DNA from: Komagataeibacter medellinensis NBRC 3288
Lineage (GTDB): Bacteria; Pseudomonadota; Alphaproteobacteria; Acetobacterales; Acetobacteraceae
DNA: 64,000 nt
Assembly (NCBI RefSeq): GCF_000182745.2
Contig: NC_016027.1
Coordinates: forward strand, 2,455,001-2,519,000
Reading direction: 5' to 3'
Shown here: positions 55,980 through 64,000 of the stretch, piece after piece
How the letters are laid out: the number at the start of each line of letters is the position of its first letter
Position numbering within the stretch: position 1 is the stretch's first letter
Translations under genes and position numbers: made by a program
Notes under the pieces: generated by a model
The model's database searches: none
Told to the model about the DNA's origin: nothing
Seen by the model: the letters and a program-made list of their open reading frames with translations, nothing else

Positions 55980-56820
55980 ATGGCAGGAGATTGGCCGACG
56001 ATGCAGACGCGACCTGACTGGCATACTTCCGGATTTCTTGACAGGGCGCTCACGCTCGACCTTCCTGATTTCGCACAAGAGTTTCTCTTCCTGAATCAGG
56101 ATTATGTCCGTGGCTATCGAACGCTTGCCAGATACGACGACGCTGACGAGGTAGTCCGTCAGCGAAATCTGCACCTTTTTGCACGTCAGTGGGGGCTCCG
56201 ATTTCCCTGTTGATCCTTCGATCCCAGCGTGGTCCGTCCCCGCGCTTTGGGCACCGGAGGCACTCTCCGCCATCATCGCGCTGATACGCGCTCCTGAAAT
56301 CTATGCGGCCGGACGTTTTGCACCGCTGATCCTGGCGCCGCAGACCAATGCGGTTGTCGCGGATGATGGCCTCCATGTCATCGTAGGGGACCGGAGTGGA
56401 CCACTCCGGCTGTGGATTTCCGATGATTGCCACGAACGGGCAGCCGTCGTGATTCCCCTTGATGAATCCTGCTGGGTTCGCCTGCATCATTTGCGTCGCT
56501 TCATCGAGCGTCTGTATGGTCGGACGGCAGGTCCATTGCCCAACACCTTTCGGCCCACACGTTACAGGGTCAGGCGGCTTGCCCACGCGCTTCAGGCTCT
56601 CACCGCCAAACAGGCCGGGGCCACGGCTCGTGACATCGCGGCACTGACGGATCCGGGAGTGAAGACCCTGAGCGGTTCCATCTGGAAGGACGTTCACCAA
56701 CGTGCGCGCGTCGAGCGCCTGCTGACCCTTGGTGAACAACTTGCTGCTGGAGAATATCTCGCCCTGCTGCAATACGGCCGCCGCCCGTTTCCGCCACCGG
56801 CGTCGAGAGAAACCAGCTAA
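55980..56820 (+). pseudogene. DUF6499-DUF2285 protein split by a frameshift
   Basis: The first frame (55980-56213) encodes a DUF6499-like N-terminus (PDWHTSGFLDRALTLDLPDFAQEFLFLNQDYVRGY) and stops after RQWGLRFPC. The next frame takes over at the same point with FPVDPSIPAWSVPALWAPEAL and runs to 56820 as DUF2285, which ends in an HTH-like region (ALTAKQAGATARDIAALTD). In related ICEs these are one regulator. The shift lies at or near the GGGGG run at 56191-56195; one extra base there would explain it. It could also be programmed slippage or a sequencing error. Confidence 0.75.
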
Positions 56821-57033
56821 AAACATCGAGATTCCTCCATCAGATATCAAAAAATGTTCTGTCCTGCGCAAGGTCGCCTGACGTCTGGAACGTAGTGCAT
56901 CTTCGGTGCTCGGGGGGTGGACGATTCCTTGGGACACCCCCTGTTTTCGTCCACCACCCCCTACGTCTTTTTTCGCCAGTCTCCGCCCCAGTACGCGGCG
57001 TTACGCCACGTCCTGTTTCAGTGGAGAACAGTC

Positions 57034-57300
57034 ATGGTCCGAAAAAGACCCCAGCCGAGACCGGCCCGGCATCTGCGAACCCCACAGGCCGCTGAATGGC
57101 TTGGCATTTCACCAAGGACACTCGAGCGATACCGCACAATTGGCGGTGGTCCCGTCTTCTATAAGCTGGGTAATCGCGTCACCTACACGATCGGTGACCT
57201 GAAAGCGTGGGTCGAGAATGGCATTTCAAAGTCGATTTTCTCGAAAAACTACATTCTCATGCGTGCTGGTGTTGCGCGGCGCGGAAGGGGGCGGTCATGA
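57034..57300 (+). CDS. AlpA/excisionase-type helix-turn-helix protein
   Basis: 88 aa from the ATG at 57034. After a basic start (VRKRPQPRPARHLRTPQAAEWLGISPRTLERYRTIGGGP, landmark RTPQAAEWLGIS) the MerR-like HTH_17 domain continues with FYKLGNRVTYTIGDLKAWVE. It is the standard gene before repA in these ICEs and may act as an activator or excisionase. The stop overlaps the repA start (ATGA). Confidence 0.85.
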   Translation: MVRKRPQPRPARHLRTPQAAEWLGISPRTLERYRTIGGGPVFYKLGNRVTYTIGDLKAWVENGISKSIFSKNYILMRAGVARRGRGRS

Positions 57301-58124
57301 CTCCCTGCATGCCGCGCCTGCTCATGTCCAATGCGTTCTTCGCACTGGGGAAGGGACGCCGCCGCGCCCCGCTGCGCTTCAGGCAGGGAAGCCAAAACAT
57401 CCTCGTTTCGTCCCCGATGGCGCTTGCGACCATCTGGGATGCGGACATCCTGATCTGGGCGACATCAACGATGATTGCTGCGCAGCGTTGCGGCGCGCCG
57501 ATCCCATCGGTCCTGCAGGCAACACGATATGAAATCCTCCGATTTCCCGGTCGTGACGTGTCGGGCGGATATTATGAGCGTCTGCCAGACGGCCTTGAAC
57601 GGCTTAGCCGGACCAACGTCGTCATCAGCGCGTCCGAATGGACCGATGAGCAGACCGGCGCTCCGTGGATCGAAGACTGGCGGATCTCCGCCGGTGTCGT
57701 TCACATCCGTCTCGCAGCCTGGTTGTGCGAGGCGGTTCTTACGCCCCGGGCCGTGCTTGCGCTCGACCCGGCCTATTTCACCCTTACCAGCGGTTTCGAA
57801 CGCCTGCTCTACCTGATCGCACGACGGCATGCGGGGCAGCAACGCGACGGCTGGGCTTTCGAGGTGGCTCATCTGCACCGCAAGACAGGGATCACCCAGA
57901 CGCTTGTCGCATTCGTGGCCCTCCTTCGACGTGTGGCCCGTAGCAACACTCTGCCCGGTTATCGCATTGAACTGTCCGACCTGAACAGGCCGGAGCACGT
58001 GCGCTTTCGACCAATCGGCGGCCTCTCTGTGGATAAACCTGTGGGTATCCCTGTCGATAATTTTGAGCGGACACGCCTATCGACCGTCGAATCCACGCCT
58101 ATCACATGCGAAAATCATGGATAA
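57297..58124 (+). CDS. repA: Replication initiator protein A
   Basis: 275 aa from the ATG overlapping the previous stop. The family signature is MATIWDADVLIWA in relatives, here LATIWDADILIWATSTMIAA near residue 45, followed by QATRYEILRFPGRDVSGGYYERL and a winged-helix region with RLLYLIARRHAG. RPA-type initiators allow plasmid-like replication of the excised element. The C-terminus is shorter than in many relatives, and the ParA gene usually found next is missing. Confidence 0.9.
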   Translation: MTPCMPRLLMSNAFFALGKGRRRAPLRFRQGSQNILVSSPMALATIWDADILIWATSTMIAAQRCGAPIPSVLQATRYEILRFPGRDVSGGYYERLPDGLERLSRTNVVISASEWTDEQTGAPWIEDWRISAGVVHIRLAAWLCEAVLTPRAVLALDPAYFTLTSGFERLLYLIARRHAGQQRDGWAFEVAHLHRKTGITQTLVAFVALLRRVARSNTLPGYRIELSDLNRPEHVRFRPIGGLSVDKPVGIPVDNFERTRLSTVESTPITCENHG

Positions 58125-58138
58125 GGAACTGGAAAATA

Positions 58139-58618
58139 ATGACAAATCGCCTCTCTCTAAAGAGTCTAAATAAAGACTCTTTGAACATGCATACCGCGCG
58201 CGACTCAATGCATGGTCCATGGCGTTCGGTCCTCTCCATGCCTCAGGGTGACGCCCGGGCATGGGTCGTGCGTCGCAAGCAGCGTCCCCCGCATACCGGC
58301 GCGATCCCGTCTTCGACCTACCGCAGTCTCGACGGCGGCCCGCGTCTCGCCCGCTCCGTGCAGCGCTTCCGCAATGCTCATGGCCGGGCCATCCATCCCA
58401 CTGAAAAGCTTGTGGCACTCCTCGGCCTGCTGGTGCGGGTGATCTGCCCGCCCGACGGCCTCGTGGGCGACTGGTTCGCCGGGTCCGGCGCCGCCGGCGT
58501 CGCCTGCCGGCTGGCCGGACGCCGCTATGTCGGCTGCGAGATCGATCCGGAGATGGCCCGACGCGCCCGCGATCGCCTTGCCGCCATTCTTCCCTTTCCC
58601 ATCGGAGAACCGTCATGA
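58139..58618 (+). CDS. Truncated DNA adenine methyltransferase-like protein
   Basis: 159 aa from the ATG at 58139; the frame is open from 58106. The C-terminal 80 residues, HGRAIHPTEKLVALLGLLVR then GLVGDWFAGSGAAGVACRLAGRRYVGCEID, form the SAM-binding end of a beta-class N6/N4 methylase. The catalytic DPPY half is absent, and the first 80 residues match nothing. It stands where parA is usual. Probably a fusion of leftover pieces, likely inactive. The stop overlaps DUF2840. Confidence 0.6.
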   Translation: MTNRLSLKSLNKDSLNMHTARDSMHGPWRSVLSMPQGDARAWVVRRKQRPPHTGAIPSSTYRSLDGGPRLARSVQRFRNAHGRAIHPTEKLVALLGLLVRVICPPDGLVGDWFAGSGAAGVACRLAGRRYVGCEIDPEMARRARDRLAAILPFPIGEPS

Positions 58619-59091
58619 ACGATCTTCGCTTTTCCCCCGGCGCGCAGCTCGATCTGGTCTGGATCGAGACCCGCATCGAGCAGTGGCTGCGGTTCGGCTG
58701 CCCCGAGACCAGCGTCAGAATTGACCGCCACAGGCGTCGCGTAAGTTTCGCCGCAGGCGATGTGTTCGCCCTGATGCGCTGGCTTGCCAGCGACACGGGC
58801 GCCGTCACGGTGTCCATCGACATCGTGCGAGCCATGCCGCCGGGCGAACCATGCGCGGTCCTGCCATGGATCACCGGCGCTGCCGACAGGCTGCTGCGCC
58901 AGACCGGTGATGCTCCGGTCCGGGCGGTGCTCGACATCATCACTCGCATCGAACGACACGGGCTCGATCCCCGAGCCGTCTGTCCGGACTACTGGCGCGA
59001 TCTCGATGCGCGGCTGCGGGCCAGCCGACCCGCGCCGCCCTATGGCCGTGCCCGCCACGAGGCGTGGCTCTGGCGGAGGGCTGCGTCATGA
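58615..59091 (+). CDS. DUF2840 protein of the ICE
   Basis: 158 aa. LDLVWIETRIEQWLRFGCPE, VSFAAGDVFALMRWLASDTGA and CPDYWRDLDARLRASRP...RHEAWLWRRA match DUF2840 and the copy at 6925-7401. It overlaps both its neighbours by four bases and is directly followed by traF, the standard order in ICEs of this type. Function unknown. Confidence 0.9.
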   Translation: MNDLRFSPGAQLDLVWIETRIEQWLRFGCPETSVRIDRHRRRVSFAAGDVFALMRWLASDTGAVTVSIDIVRAMPPGEPCAVLPWITGAADRLLRQTGDAPVRAVLDIITRIERHGLDPRAVCPDYWRDLDARLRASRPAPPYGRARHEAWLWRRAAS

Positions 59092-59717
59092 CCCGCCGCG
59101 CCTGGCTCTTCACCACGTATTTCGCCACTCTCACGACTCTCGCGACGACCGGTGTCTCGCCCAGTCCGCGCTGGGTGTGGAACGCCACAGCCAGCGTGCC
59201 GGTGGGCCTCTATCGGGTCACGCCCACGCCGGCGTTGCGCGTCGGCGATATCGTGGCGCTGCATCTGCCCGAGCGCGACGCGACGTTGCTGGCCACGCGT
59301 GGCTATCTGCCCTTCGGCGTGCCGCTGCTCAAGCCGGTGGCAGCACTAGCCGGTCAGACCGTCTGCCGCCTCGGCGCGCACGTCACCATCGACGGCAAAG
59401 CGGCGGGTGACGCCAAACCCATCGATCATCGGGGGCGTCCGTTGCCCGTCTGGCGTGGCTGCATCCGTCTCGGCCCGGGACAGGTCTTTGTCATGAACCC
59501 GGCGGTCCCGACCAGTCTCGACGGGCGCTATTTCGGTGTCTTGTCGACCGACACGGTAATCGGTCGCGCCACGCCCGTCTATCTCCGCACAGGTGACGCC
59601 GAACCGCCGCTCCTGCGTTTCGAACCCCGTCCGGATTTGACGGATCCGGGTCGACGACCACCCACGATGATGGTGCGTCCCGCTCCCGTGAAGAGCGCCT
59701 GGCCTCCGCTGGAGTGA
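59088..59717 (+). CDS. traF: S26-family peptidase TraF
   Basis: 209 aa from the ATG overlapping the DUF2840 stop. One N-terminal membrane segment, then the S26 signature NATASVPVGLYRV with the catalytic Ser (SVPVGLY, near residue 35) and the Lys region PFGVPLLKPVAALAGQTVC near residue 85. A late LDGRYFGVLSTDTVIGRATPVY follows. In RP4 the homologue matures and circularizes the TrbC pilin; TrbC is present here. Inner membrane, periplasmic active site. Confidence 0.92.
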   Translation: MTRRAWLFTTYFATLTTLATTGVSPSPRWVWNATASVPVGLYRVTPTPALRVGDIVALHLPERDATLLATRGYLPFGVPLLKPVAALAGQTVCRLGAHVTIDGKAAGDAKPIDHRGRPLPVWRGCIRLGPGQVFVMNPAVPTSLDGRYFGVLSTDTVIGRATPVYLRTGDAEPPLLRFEPRPDLTDPGRRPPTMMVRPAPVKSAWPPLE

Positions 59718-59771
59718 CGCCATGACGCTGTCCTCCATCATCTCATTTCTCGACAGGAAAGTTTTCAACCC

Positions 59772-60113
59772 ATGAGTCAGATCGGTTTCTTCACGCGTAC
59801 GGCGAATGGCTTTGCCGGGCGCCTACGCACGCTCGCCCTCGACGCGGAACTGACTTTCGTAAGTGCCGTGAATGCAGACGCGGAGAACGCGCCCGACTAT
59901 CGCATCCATCTCGGTGACAGTGCCGAAGCGCCGGAGATCGGGGCCGGCTGGACCCGCACCGGGGAACGCGCCGGGGAATACGTCTCGGTGCTGCTGGACG
60001 ATCCCTCGCTCGCCCAGCCGATCCGCGCCACCCTGTTTCAGGCCGGTCGCGGCGGCCGCGTCTGGAACCTTGTCTGGACACGCGCCACAAAGCGCCAGGG
60101 AGGCCGGGAATGA
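59772..60113 (+). CDS. DUF736 protein, second copy
   Basis: 113 aa. QIGFFTRTANGFAGRLRTLALD, then NAPDYRIHLGDSAEAPEIGAGWTR and VLLDDPSLAQPIRATLF match DUF736. Overlaps the next gene by four bases. Paralogue of 54482-54805 but clearly diverged, so it is not a recent duplication. Confidence 0.92.
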   Translation: MSQIGFFTRTANGFAGRLRTLALDAELTFVSAVNADAENAPDYRIHLGDSAEAPEIGAGWTRTGERAGEYVSVLLDDPSLAQPIRATLFQAGRGGRVWNLVWTRATKRQGGRE

Positions 60114-60590
60114 CACTCGCCCGTCTCCGGCTCGGCTATGCCGATCCCCCTTATATCAACTGCGCCCATCTCTATCGCGGACAGCCGGACTACGCGGGGG
60201 AGGTCGATCATGCGGTCCTCGTGCGGCATCTCGACGCGACCTACGACGGCTGGGTCCTGCATACTGCCGCGACACCGGCGTCGATCGCGGTATTGGCACC
60301 ACTGGTCGAGGCCACGGGCGCGCGCTGGATGGCATGGGTGAAGGGCTTCACCGCCTTCAGGCGCAACGTCCCCGGTCGCTTACGCGTGGGAGCCGGTCAT
60401 CATCAAGGCGGCGCGTCGTCCCGTCGTCAGCCCTCGTCTGGTCATGAGGGACTGGGTTCAGGAGAGCATTACGCTCCGTCGGGAATTGACCGGCGCGAAG
60501 CCCGAGGCCGTGTGTCACTGGGCCTTCGAAATGCTCGGTGCCCGTCCGGACGATCCGTCGCTCGACATGCTCATACCGGAGGATTTCTGA
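60110..60590 (+). pseudogene. DNA methylase-like ICE protein with a frameshift
   Basis: The first frame gives LGYADPPYINCAHLYRGQPDYAGEVDHAVLVRHL (landmark DPPY near residue 11, the methylase motif IV) and reaches GFTAFRRNVP. The family then continues in another frame as VAYAWEPVIIKAARRPVVSPRLVMRDWVQESITLRRELTGAKPEAVCHWAFEMLGARPDD and stops at 60590. One extra G around 60372-60375 (CCCCGGTCGC in place of CCCCGTCGC) explains the break. Without repair, frame 1 runs on into the transglycosylase frame. Confidence 0.8.
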
Positions 60591-61252
60591 TGAGGGGGGC
60601 AGCTGTCTGTCGAAGGCGTGTGCTGGCGGTCGCCCGGTTCGGGCTCGCGCTCACGCTCACGCTCACGCCCGGTTCGGGGCACGCACAGGATATCGACGCG
60701 CTGGTGCGGGATGCCGCCTCGCAGGCTGCCATTCCGCCGTCATGGATCCGTGCCGTGCTACGCATCGAGAGTGACGGTGATCGGCATGCCGTATCCTCGG
60801 CGGGCGCAATGGGGCTGATGCAGATCATGCCCGGCACGTGGCGTGACCTGCGCCATACACTCAATCTCGGCGCCGATCCGTTCGACCCACATGACAACAT
60901 CGTCGCCGGTGCTGCCTATCTGCGCTGGCTGCACGATCGGTACGGTGATGCCGGGTTTCTCGCCGCGTACAACGCTGGCCCGGGACGTTATGACGACCAT
61001 CTGGCGACGGGTCGTCCGCTTCCCGATGAAACCCAGACTTATGTTGCCTCCGTCATGCGGCGGATAGGGGACGACACGGCTCCGGCGCTTCTTGGTCCGC
61101 TGCCGGGTATCTCGTCTCCTATAGCCATCGGCGGTCTTTTCGCCGGGCCTGCCCATCCCGTCGCGAGCGATACGGCTGCGGTCGGCGACAGTCTGGCTCC
61201 GCCCACGCCAGCAGGACTCTTCGTCGCTGCCGAGTGGAGGGAAGAACCATGA
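60590..61252 (+). CDS. Lytic transglycosylase
   Basis: 220 aa from the ATG overlapping the upstream TGA. Signal peptide (FGLALTLTLTPGSGHAQ, cleavage near residue 32). SLT domain with PPSWIRAVLRIESDGDRHAVSSAGAMGLMQIMPGTW (landmarks: IESDGD with the catalytic Glu near residue 52, and AMGLMQIMP) and later FLAAYNAGPGRYDD. It opens peptidoglycan locally for channel assembly, a VirB1/TrbN role. Because of the upstream frameshift its frame is open far to the left, but 60590 is the real start. Confidence 0.92.
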   Translation: MRGAAVCRRRVLAVARFGLALTLTLTPGSGHAQDIDALVRDAASQAAIPPSWIRAVLRIESDGDRHAVSSAGAMGLMQIMPGTWRDLRHTLNLGADPFDPHDNIVAGAAYLRWLHDRYGDAGFLAAYNAGPGRYDDHLATGRPLPDETQTYVASVMRRIGDDTAPALLGPLPGISSPIAIGGLFAGPAHPVASDTAAVGDSLAPPTPAGLFVAAEWREEP

Positions 61253-61503
61253 GCCACTCGGTCATGCTCGCCCTCGACGTGCGGCCTGGTCCGGGTTTGG
61301 AAGGGCTGGTGGGGGCACTGGGGAAGGGGGTAGCGTATAGGCAGGATAAAAGCCGCGAGGTGCGGCACGGTTGGGGGTGGTTTTGTGGCGGATTTCTGCA
61401 GATTTTCGGCGCCCTCTGCGAGGTGCGCGGAACTTGGAAGCCTGCGGCCTCCACTTTCTGGCGGTTTACCGCCGTTTCGCGCACATCGCAGCTCATTCCA
61501 TGA
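61249..61503 (+). CDS. Doubtful small ORF over the oriT region
   Basis: 84 aa from the ATG at 61249, which overlaps the transglycosylase stop. It begins SHSVMLALDVRPGPGLEGLVGALG and then has a Trp- and Arg-rich composition typical of non-coding GC-rich DNA. It covers the candidate oriT. The good overlap start is its only support. I think translation here is unlikely or unimportant. Confidence 0.2.
   Translation: MSHSVMLALDVRPGPGLEGLVGALGKGVAYRQDKSREVRHGWGWFCGGFLQIFGALCEVRGTWKPAASTFWRFTAVSRTSQLIP
61342..61366 (-). other. Candidate oriT with RP4-type nic site
   Basis: On the minus strand GCCGC-ACCTC-GCGGC (61362-61366 with 61352-61356; 5-bp arms) is followed, after four bases (TTTT), by ATCCTGCC, which fits the RP4/IncP nic consensus YATCCTG-Y (cut after the G, near 61342). 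The site is 135-160 bases before the relaxase start, between the transglycosylase and relaxase genes, where RP4-like ICEs keep oriT. Function inferred from pattern and place. Confidence 0.5.
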
Positions 61504-63242
61504 CGAATGACGACGATTTCCGGGTTCGGCCCGGCCGCATTCGTTCTCCAGGCACCCAGCGGGCACGTCCCTTCATCGCGCAGGCCTTGGCCGCGACCCA
61601 GCGTGCCGGAGGCATGGGCCGAGGACGTCAGGGAACGGGCGGAAGTGGCCGCTCGACCTTCGGGCGTGGGCGTGTCGCGAGTGCGCATGCCAACCGCTTC
61701 CTCACCAGCCGCTCGCGTGGGGTGGTGATCAAGGCCCGCGTGGTGAAGCATGGCCCACGCGCCGCGCCGCTGACCCCGCATCTGCGTTATCTGCGCCGCG
61801 AGGGCGTTACGAAGGACGGCGAAAAGGCAAAGCTGTTCGGCCCGGAGCAGGAGGAGGTTGATCCCAAAGGCTTCGCAGAGCGCTGCGCCGATGATCGTCA
61901 CCATTTCCGTTTCATCGTCTCGCCGGATGATGCGGTGGAATTGGCGGACCTGAAGCGCTTCACGCGTGATCTTATGATGCAAGCTGAGCATGATCTCGGC
62001 ACGAAGCTCGACTGGGCGGCCGTTGATCACTGGAACACCGAACATCCCCATGTCCATGTCATCGTGCGCGGCAAGGCGCAGGACGGCGAGGACCTGGTGA
62101 TCTCGCGCGATTACATCCGTGAAGGCATGCGTGGCCGTGCGCAGGAACTCGTGACGCGCGAGCTCGGGATACGCAACGACATTGAAATCCGGCGTACAGT
62201 CGAGCGTCAGGTCGAGGCGGATCGCTGGACACAACTCGATCGGCAGCTTCAGCGCGACGCAAGTGAGCATGGAATCATCGACATGCGTCCCACGCCCGAT
62301 CGCCGGCCCGATACGTTCGAGGTGCTCAAGGTGGGTCGTCTCCGGCGTTTGGAAGGATTGGGGCTGGCGCAGCAGATCGAGCCGGGCCGCTGGGCGCTGG
62401 AGGAACACGCAGAGGCGACGCTGCGCGAGATGGGGCAGCGCAACGACATCATCAAACGGATCCACCGCGGCCTCGCCGAGCAAGGCGTCGAGCGCCCGCA
62501 ATGCTCGTGGGTGCTGGCCGGCGAGAAAACCGACCATCCCGTCATAGGCAAACTGGTCGGGCGCGGGCTCGATGACGAGTTGAAGGGGACAGCTTTCGCG
62601 GTGGTGGATGGGATCGATGGGCGTACGCATCACGTTCACCTCCCTAGCCTGGAGGCGACAACGGATGCTTCCATGGGAGCAATCGTCGAACTGCGCCGGT
62701 TCGAGGACGCAAAAGGGCGAGGGCGCGTGGTGCTGGCTGTGCGGTCGGACTTCACGCTGGAACAGCAGATCGAGGCCCAAGGAGCCACATGGCTGGACCG
62801 GCAGGCAGTCGCGAAGGAGTCGCCTGCACTGGGTGGCGGCTTCGGGGCAGAGGTGCGTGACGCGATGCGCCAGCGTGTTGATCATCTGGAGCGCGACGGG
62901 CTCGCCCATCGGGACGACGCGCGCGTGAGGTTTGAGCGTGGCTTGCTCACTACGCTCCGCGACCGGGAATTGAGGGCCGTTGGCGAGAAGTTCGCGCGGC
63001 GAGAGGGAAAGACGTTCGACTTGGTTGATGCCGGCGACAACGTGGCTGGTGTCTATCGACAGCGCCTGGCTCTCGCATCCGGAAGGTACGCAGTGATCGA
63101 CAACGGGCTAGGGTTTCAGCTTGTTCCGTGGACACTGTCCATTGAAAAACAGATCGGTAAGGCGGTCTCTGGTGTCGCTCAGAATAACGCATCTATCGCA
63201 TGGGAATTTTCGCAACGACGGGACGCTGGAATAGCGATGTAA
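61500..63242 (+). CDS. DUF3363 (VirD2/RlxS-like) relaxase of the ICE
   Basis: 580 aa from the ATG at 61500; an upstream open frame runs over the oriT region. It starts TNDDDFRVRPGRIRSPGTQ, the DUF3363 hallmark. The relaxase core shows LTPHLRYLRREGVTKDG, HHFRFIVSPDDA and the metal site EHPHVHVIVRGK near residue 180. DUF3363 fills the rest, to a normal end near EFSQRR. It nicks oriT and pilots the strand through TraG and the Trb channel. It differs clearly from the 703-aa relaxase in element 1, so the two may recognize different origins. Confidence 0.92.
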   Translation: MTNDDDFRVRPGRIRSPGTQRARPFIAQALAATQRAGGMGRGRQGTGGSGRSTFGRGRVASAHANRFLTSRSRGVVIKARVVKHGPRAAPLTPHLRYLRREGVTKDGEKAKLFGPEQEEVDPKGFAERCADDRHHFRFIVSPDDAVELADLKRFTRDLMMQAEHDLGTKLDWAAVDHWNTEHPHVHVIVRGKAQDGEDLVISRDYIREGMRGRAQELVTRELGIRNDIEIRRTVERQVEADRWTQLDRQLQRDASEHGIIDMRPTPDRRPDTFEVLKVGRLRRLEGLGLAQQIEPGRWALEEHAEATLREMGQRNDIIKRIHRGLAEQGVERPQCSWVLAGEKTDHPVIGKLVGRGLDDELKGTAFAVVDGIDGRTHHVHLPSLEATTDASMGAIVELRRFEDAKGRGRVVLAVRSDFTLEQQIEAQGATWLDRQAVAKESPALGGGFGAEVRDAMRQRVDHLERDGLAHRDDARVRFERGLLTTLRDRELRAVGEKFARREGKTFDLVDAGDNVAGVYRQRLALASGRYAVIDNGLGFQLVPWTLSIEKQIGKAVSGVAQNNASIAWEFSQRRDAGIAM

Positions 63243-63349
63243 GCTTTATCATAATCCGATTCATCTGGTTCATATCCTCTGGCGGCCAAGAAGGAGGACT
63301 GACTGTGACAGACAATATTGTTCAATCGATTATCAGAGTGAGTTTTTGA

Positions 63350-63582
63350 AACATGGAGGGTTTATCTCTATGTCCGGCAGGGGCTATTGTTATGATAATG
63401 CCATCGTCGAGACCTTCTTCAAAACCTTGAAATCGGAACTTGTTTGGCGGGCGATCTTACTAGCCTGACAGGATGCCGAGACCACTATCGGTTGTTACAT
63501 CGACAGCTTCTATAATCCTGTCCGGCGCCGTTCGTCGCTCGACGTCATCAACCCTGCTGCATACGAAAGGCAGGCAATCTGA
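63350..63582 (+). pseudogene. IS3-family transposase, C-terminal fragment
   Basis: Frame with GFISMSGRGYCYDNAIVETFFKTLKSELVW, the end of the DDE domain (the E is in the ETFFKTLK motif), then an in-frame TGA at 63467-63469, then ETTIGCYIDSFYNPVRRRSSLD and a final stop at 63580-63582. The 5' part of the transposase and the IS ends are missing, so this is dead debris just past the ICE relaxase. Confidence 0.8.
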
Positions 63583-63619
63583 TCTGAAAAAGCTCTCAAC
63601 TTTTACGAGATGAGTTCAT

Positions 63620-63937
63620 CAGGCCTATGTCGGCCATGTTCTCGTGCCGACGCTGAGCCCGGACGATGTCGGCGTGTTGGACAATCTACCCGCTCATACG
63701 ATTCCGGGCGCGCGAAAGGCCATCAAGCGAGCGGCCGCACAGATGAAGTTCCTGCCTCTTTGTAGTCGCGATTCCAACCCGATCGAAATGGAGTTCGCCA
63801 AGTTCAAGGCCCTTTTGCGGAGCAAGGCAGTAAGAACCATCTTAGCCCCGCAGGACGCCGCCGGATCAGTCTTGGATGCTTTCTCCCGTGACGAATGTGC
63901 CAACTTCTTCACCGCCGCAGGGTATGAATCAGAATAA
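63620..63937 (+). pseudogene. IS630-family transposase, C-terminal fragment
   Basis: AYVGHVLVPTLSPDDVGVLDNLPAHTIPGARKAIKRA and then SRDSNPIEMEFAKFKALLRSKAVRT end with DECANFFTAAGYESE. This is the last third of an IS630-type DDE transposase; VLDNLPAH holds the second D and NPIEM the E. No start or left inverted repeat is present, and it directly abuts the IS3 remnant, so one insertion cut into the other. Confidence 0.85.
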
Positions 63938-64000
63938 GGTGGACGTGCTCTAGTAGCAGTTTTCTTTGGTTGTGTGCTCGAGAGGCGTGATCACGCTGGG

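Larger units (their letters stand above)
17902..63242. mobile_element. Element 2: RP4-like integrative conjugative element, right end not seen
   Basis: Begins at attM with its own serine recombinase and carries a coupling protein, a full trb channel, a relaxase, RepA, ParB-like and HU proteins, and the conserved DUF set of alphaproteobacterial ICEs. The 63242 limit only marks the last ICE gene recognized; transposase debris follows. Several genes are broken (helicase, DUF2285, methylase-like), so it may be unable to move on its own even though the trb operon looks intact. Confidence 0.75.

Overview
The window reads as an alphaproteobacterial chromosome, most likely Acetobacteraceae (Acetobacter/Komagataeibacter/Gluconacetobacter type). 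This rests on the 23S-5S-tRNA-fMet end of an rRNA operon, GC-rich genes with NTG starts and tight ATGA overlaps, and an RP4-like ICE gene set (DUF736, DUF2840, DUF932, DUF2493, DUF2285, DUF3363 relaxase, traG, trb) familiar from Acetobacteraceae and Rhizobiales. No genus can be assigned from the sequence alone.

Layout. Positions 1-2582 hold the 3' part of 23S rRNA, 5S rRNA and initiator tRNA-fMet. The 3' end of the tRNA is the attachment site of two elements in tandem, each carrying a large serine recombinase whose reading frame runs through the att core. A 15-bp core occurs at 2568-2582 and again at 17887-17901.

Element 1 (2583-17901, about 15.3 kb) looks like an integrative mobilizable element. 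It has a recombinase, a PemK/Phd toxin-antitoxin pair inserted in the integration module, a Na+/H+ antiporter, a DUF2840 gene, a DUF3363 (VirD2/RlxS-like) relaxase, a CopG-type gene, and a type I restriction-modification operon. In that operon an Abi_C-like gene sits between hsdS and hsdR, and hsdS carries a G10 tract. Element 1 has no coupling protein or mating channel.

Element 2 starts at 17902; its right end is not seen. From left to right it has a second recombinase with its small partner ORF, a heme-oxygenase-like diiron enzyme with a TetR regulator, and traG and copG. A MucR-type regulator follows, then a complete trbBCDEJLFGI-DUF2274 operon (no trbK seen) and a cargo block (PPOX-like protein, EamA exporter, glutathione S-transferase). 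Next come a ParB-like protein, DUF6878/DUF6915/DUF932 genes, an AbiE-type toxin-antitoxin pair, HU, a broken strawberry-notch helicase, a toprim protein, DUF2493, a membrane ClpP-like protein and DUF736. The end of the element holds a split DUF6499/DUF2285 gene, an AlpA-like HTH, RepA, DUF2840, a TraF peptidase, a second DUF736, a lytic transglycosylase, a candidate oriT and a second DUF3363 relaxase. Two transposase fragments (IS3 and IS630 type) close the window.

How it works together (inference). Element 2 supplies the channel and could mobilize itself and element 1. A repeated ACGCC motif with 10- and 20-bp spacing lies before both recombinase modules, before traG and before trbB, which suggests shared control of excision and transfer. 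At least three genes in the 46-61 kb part are disrupted, so the ICE may be partly decayed, unless these are sequencing errors.
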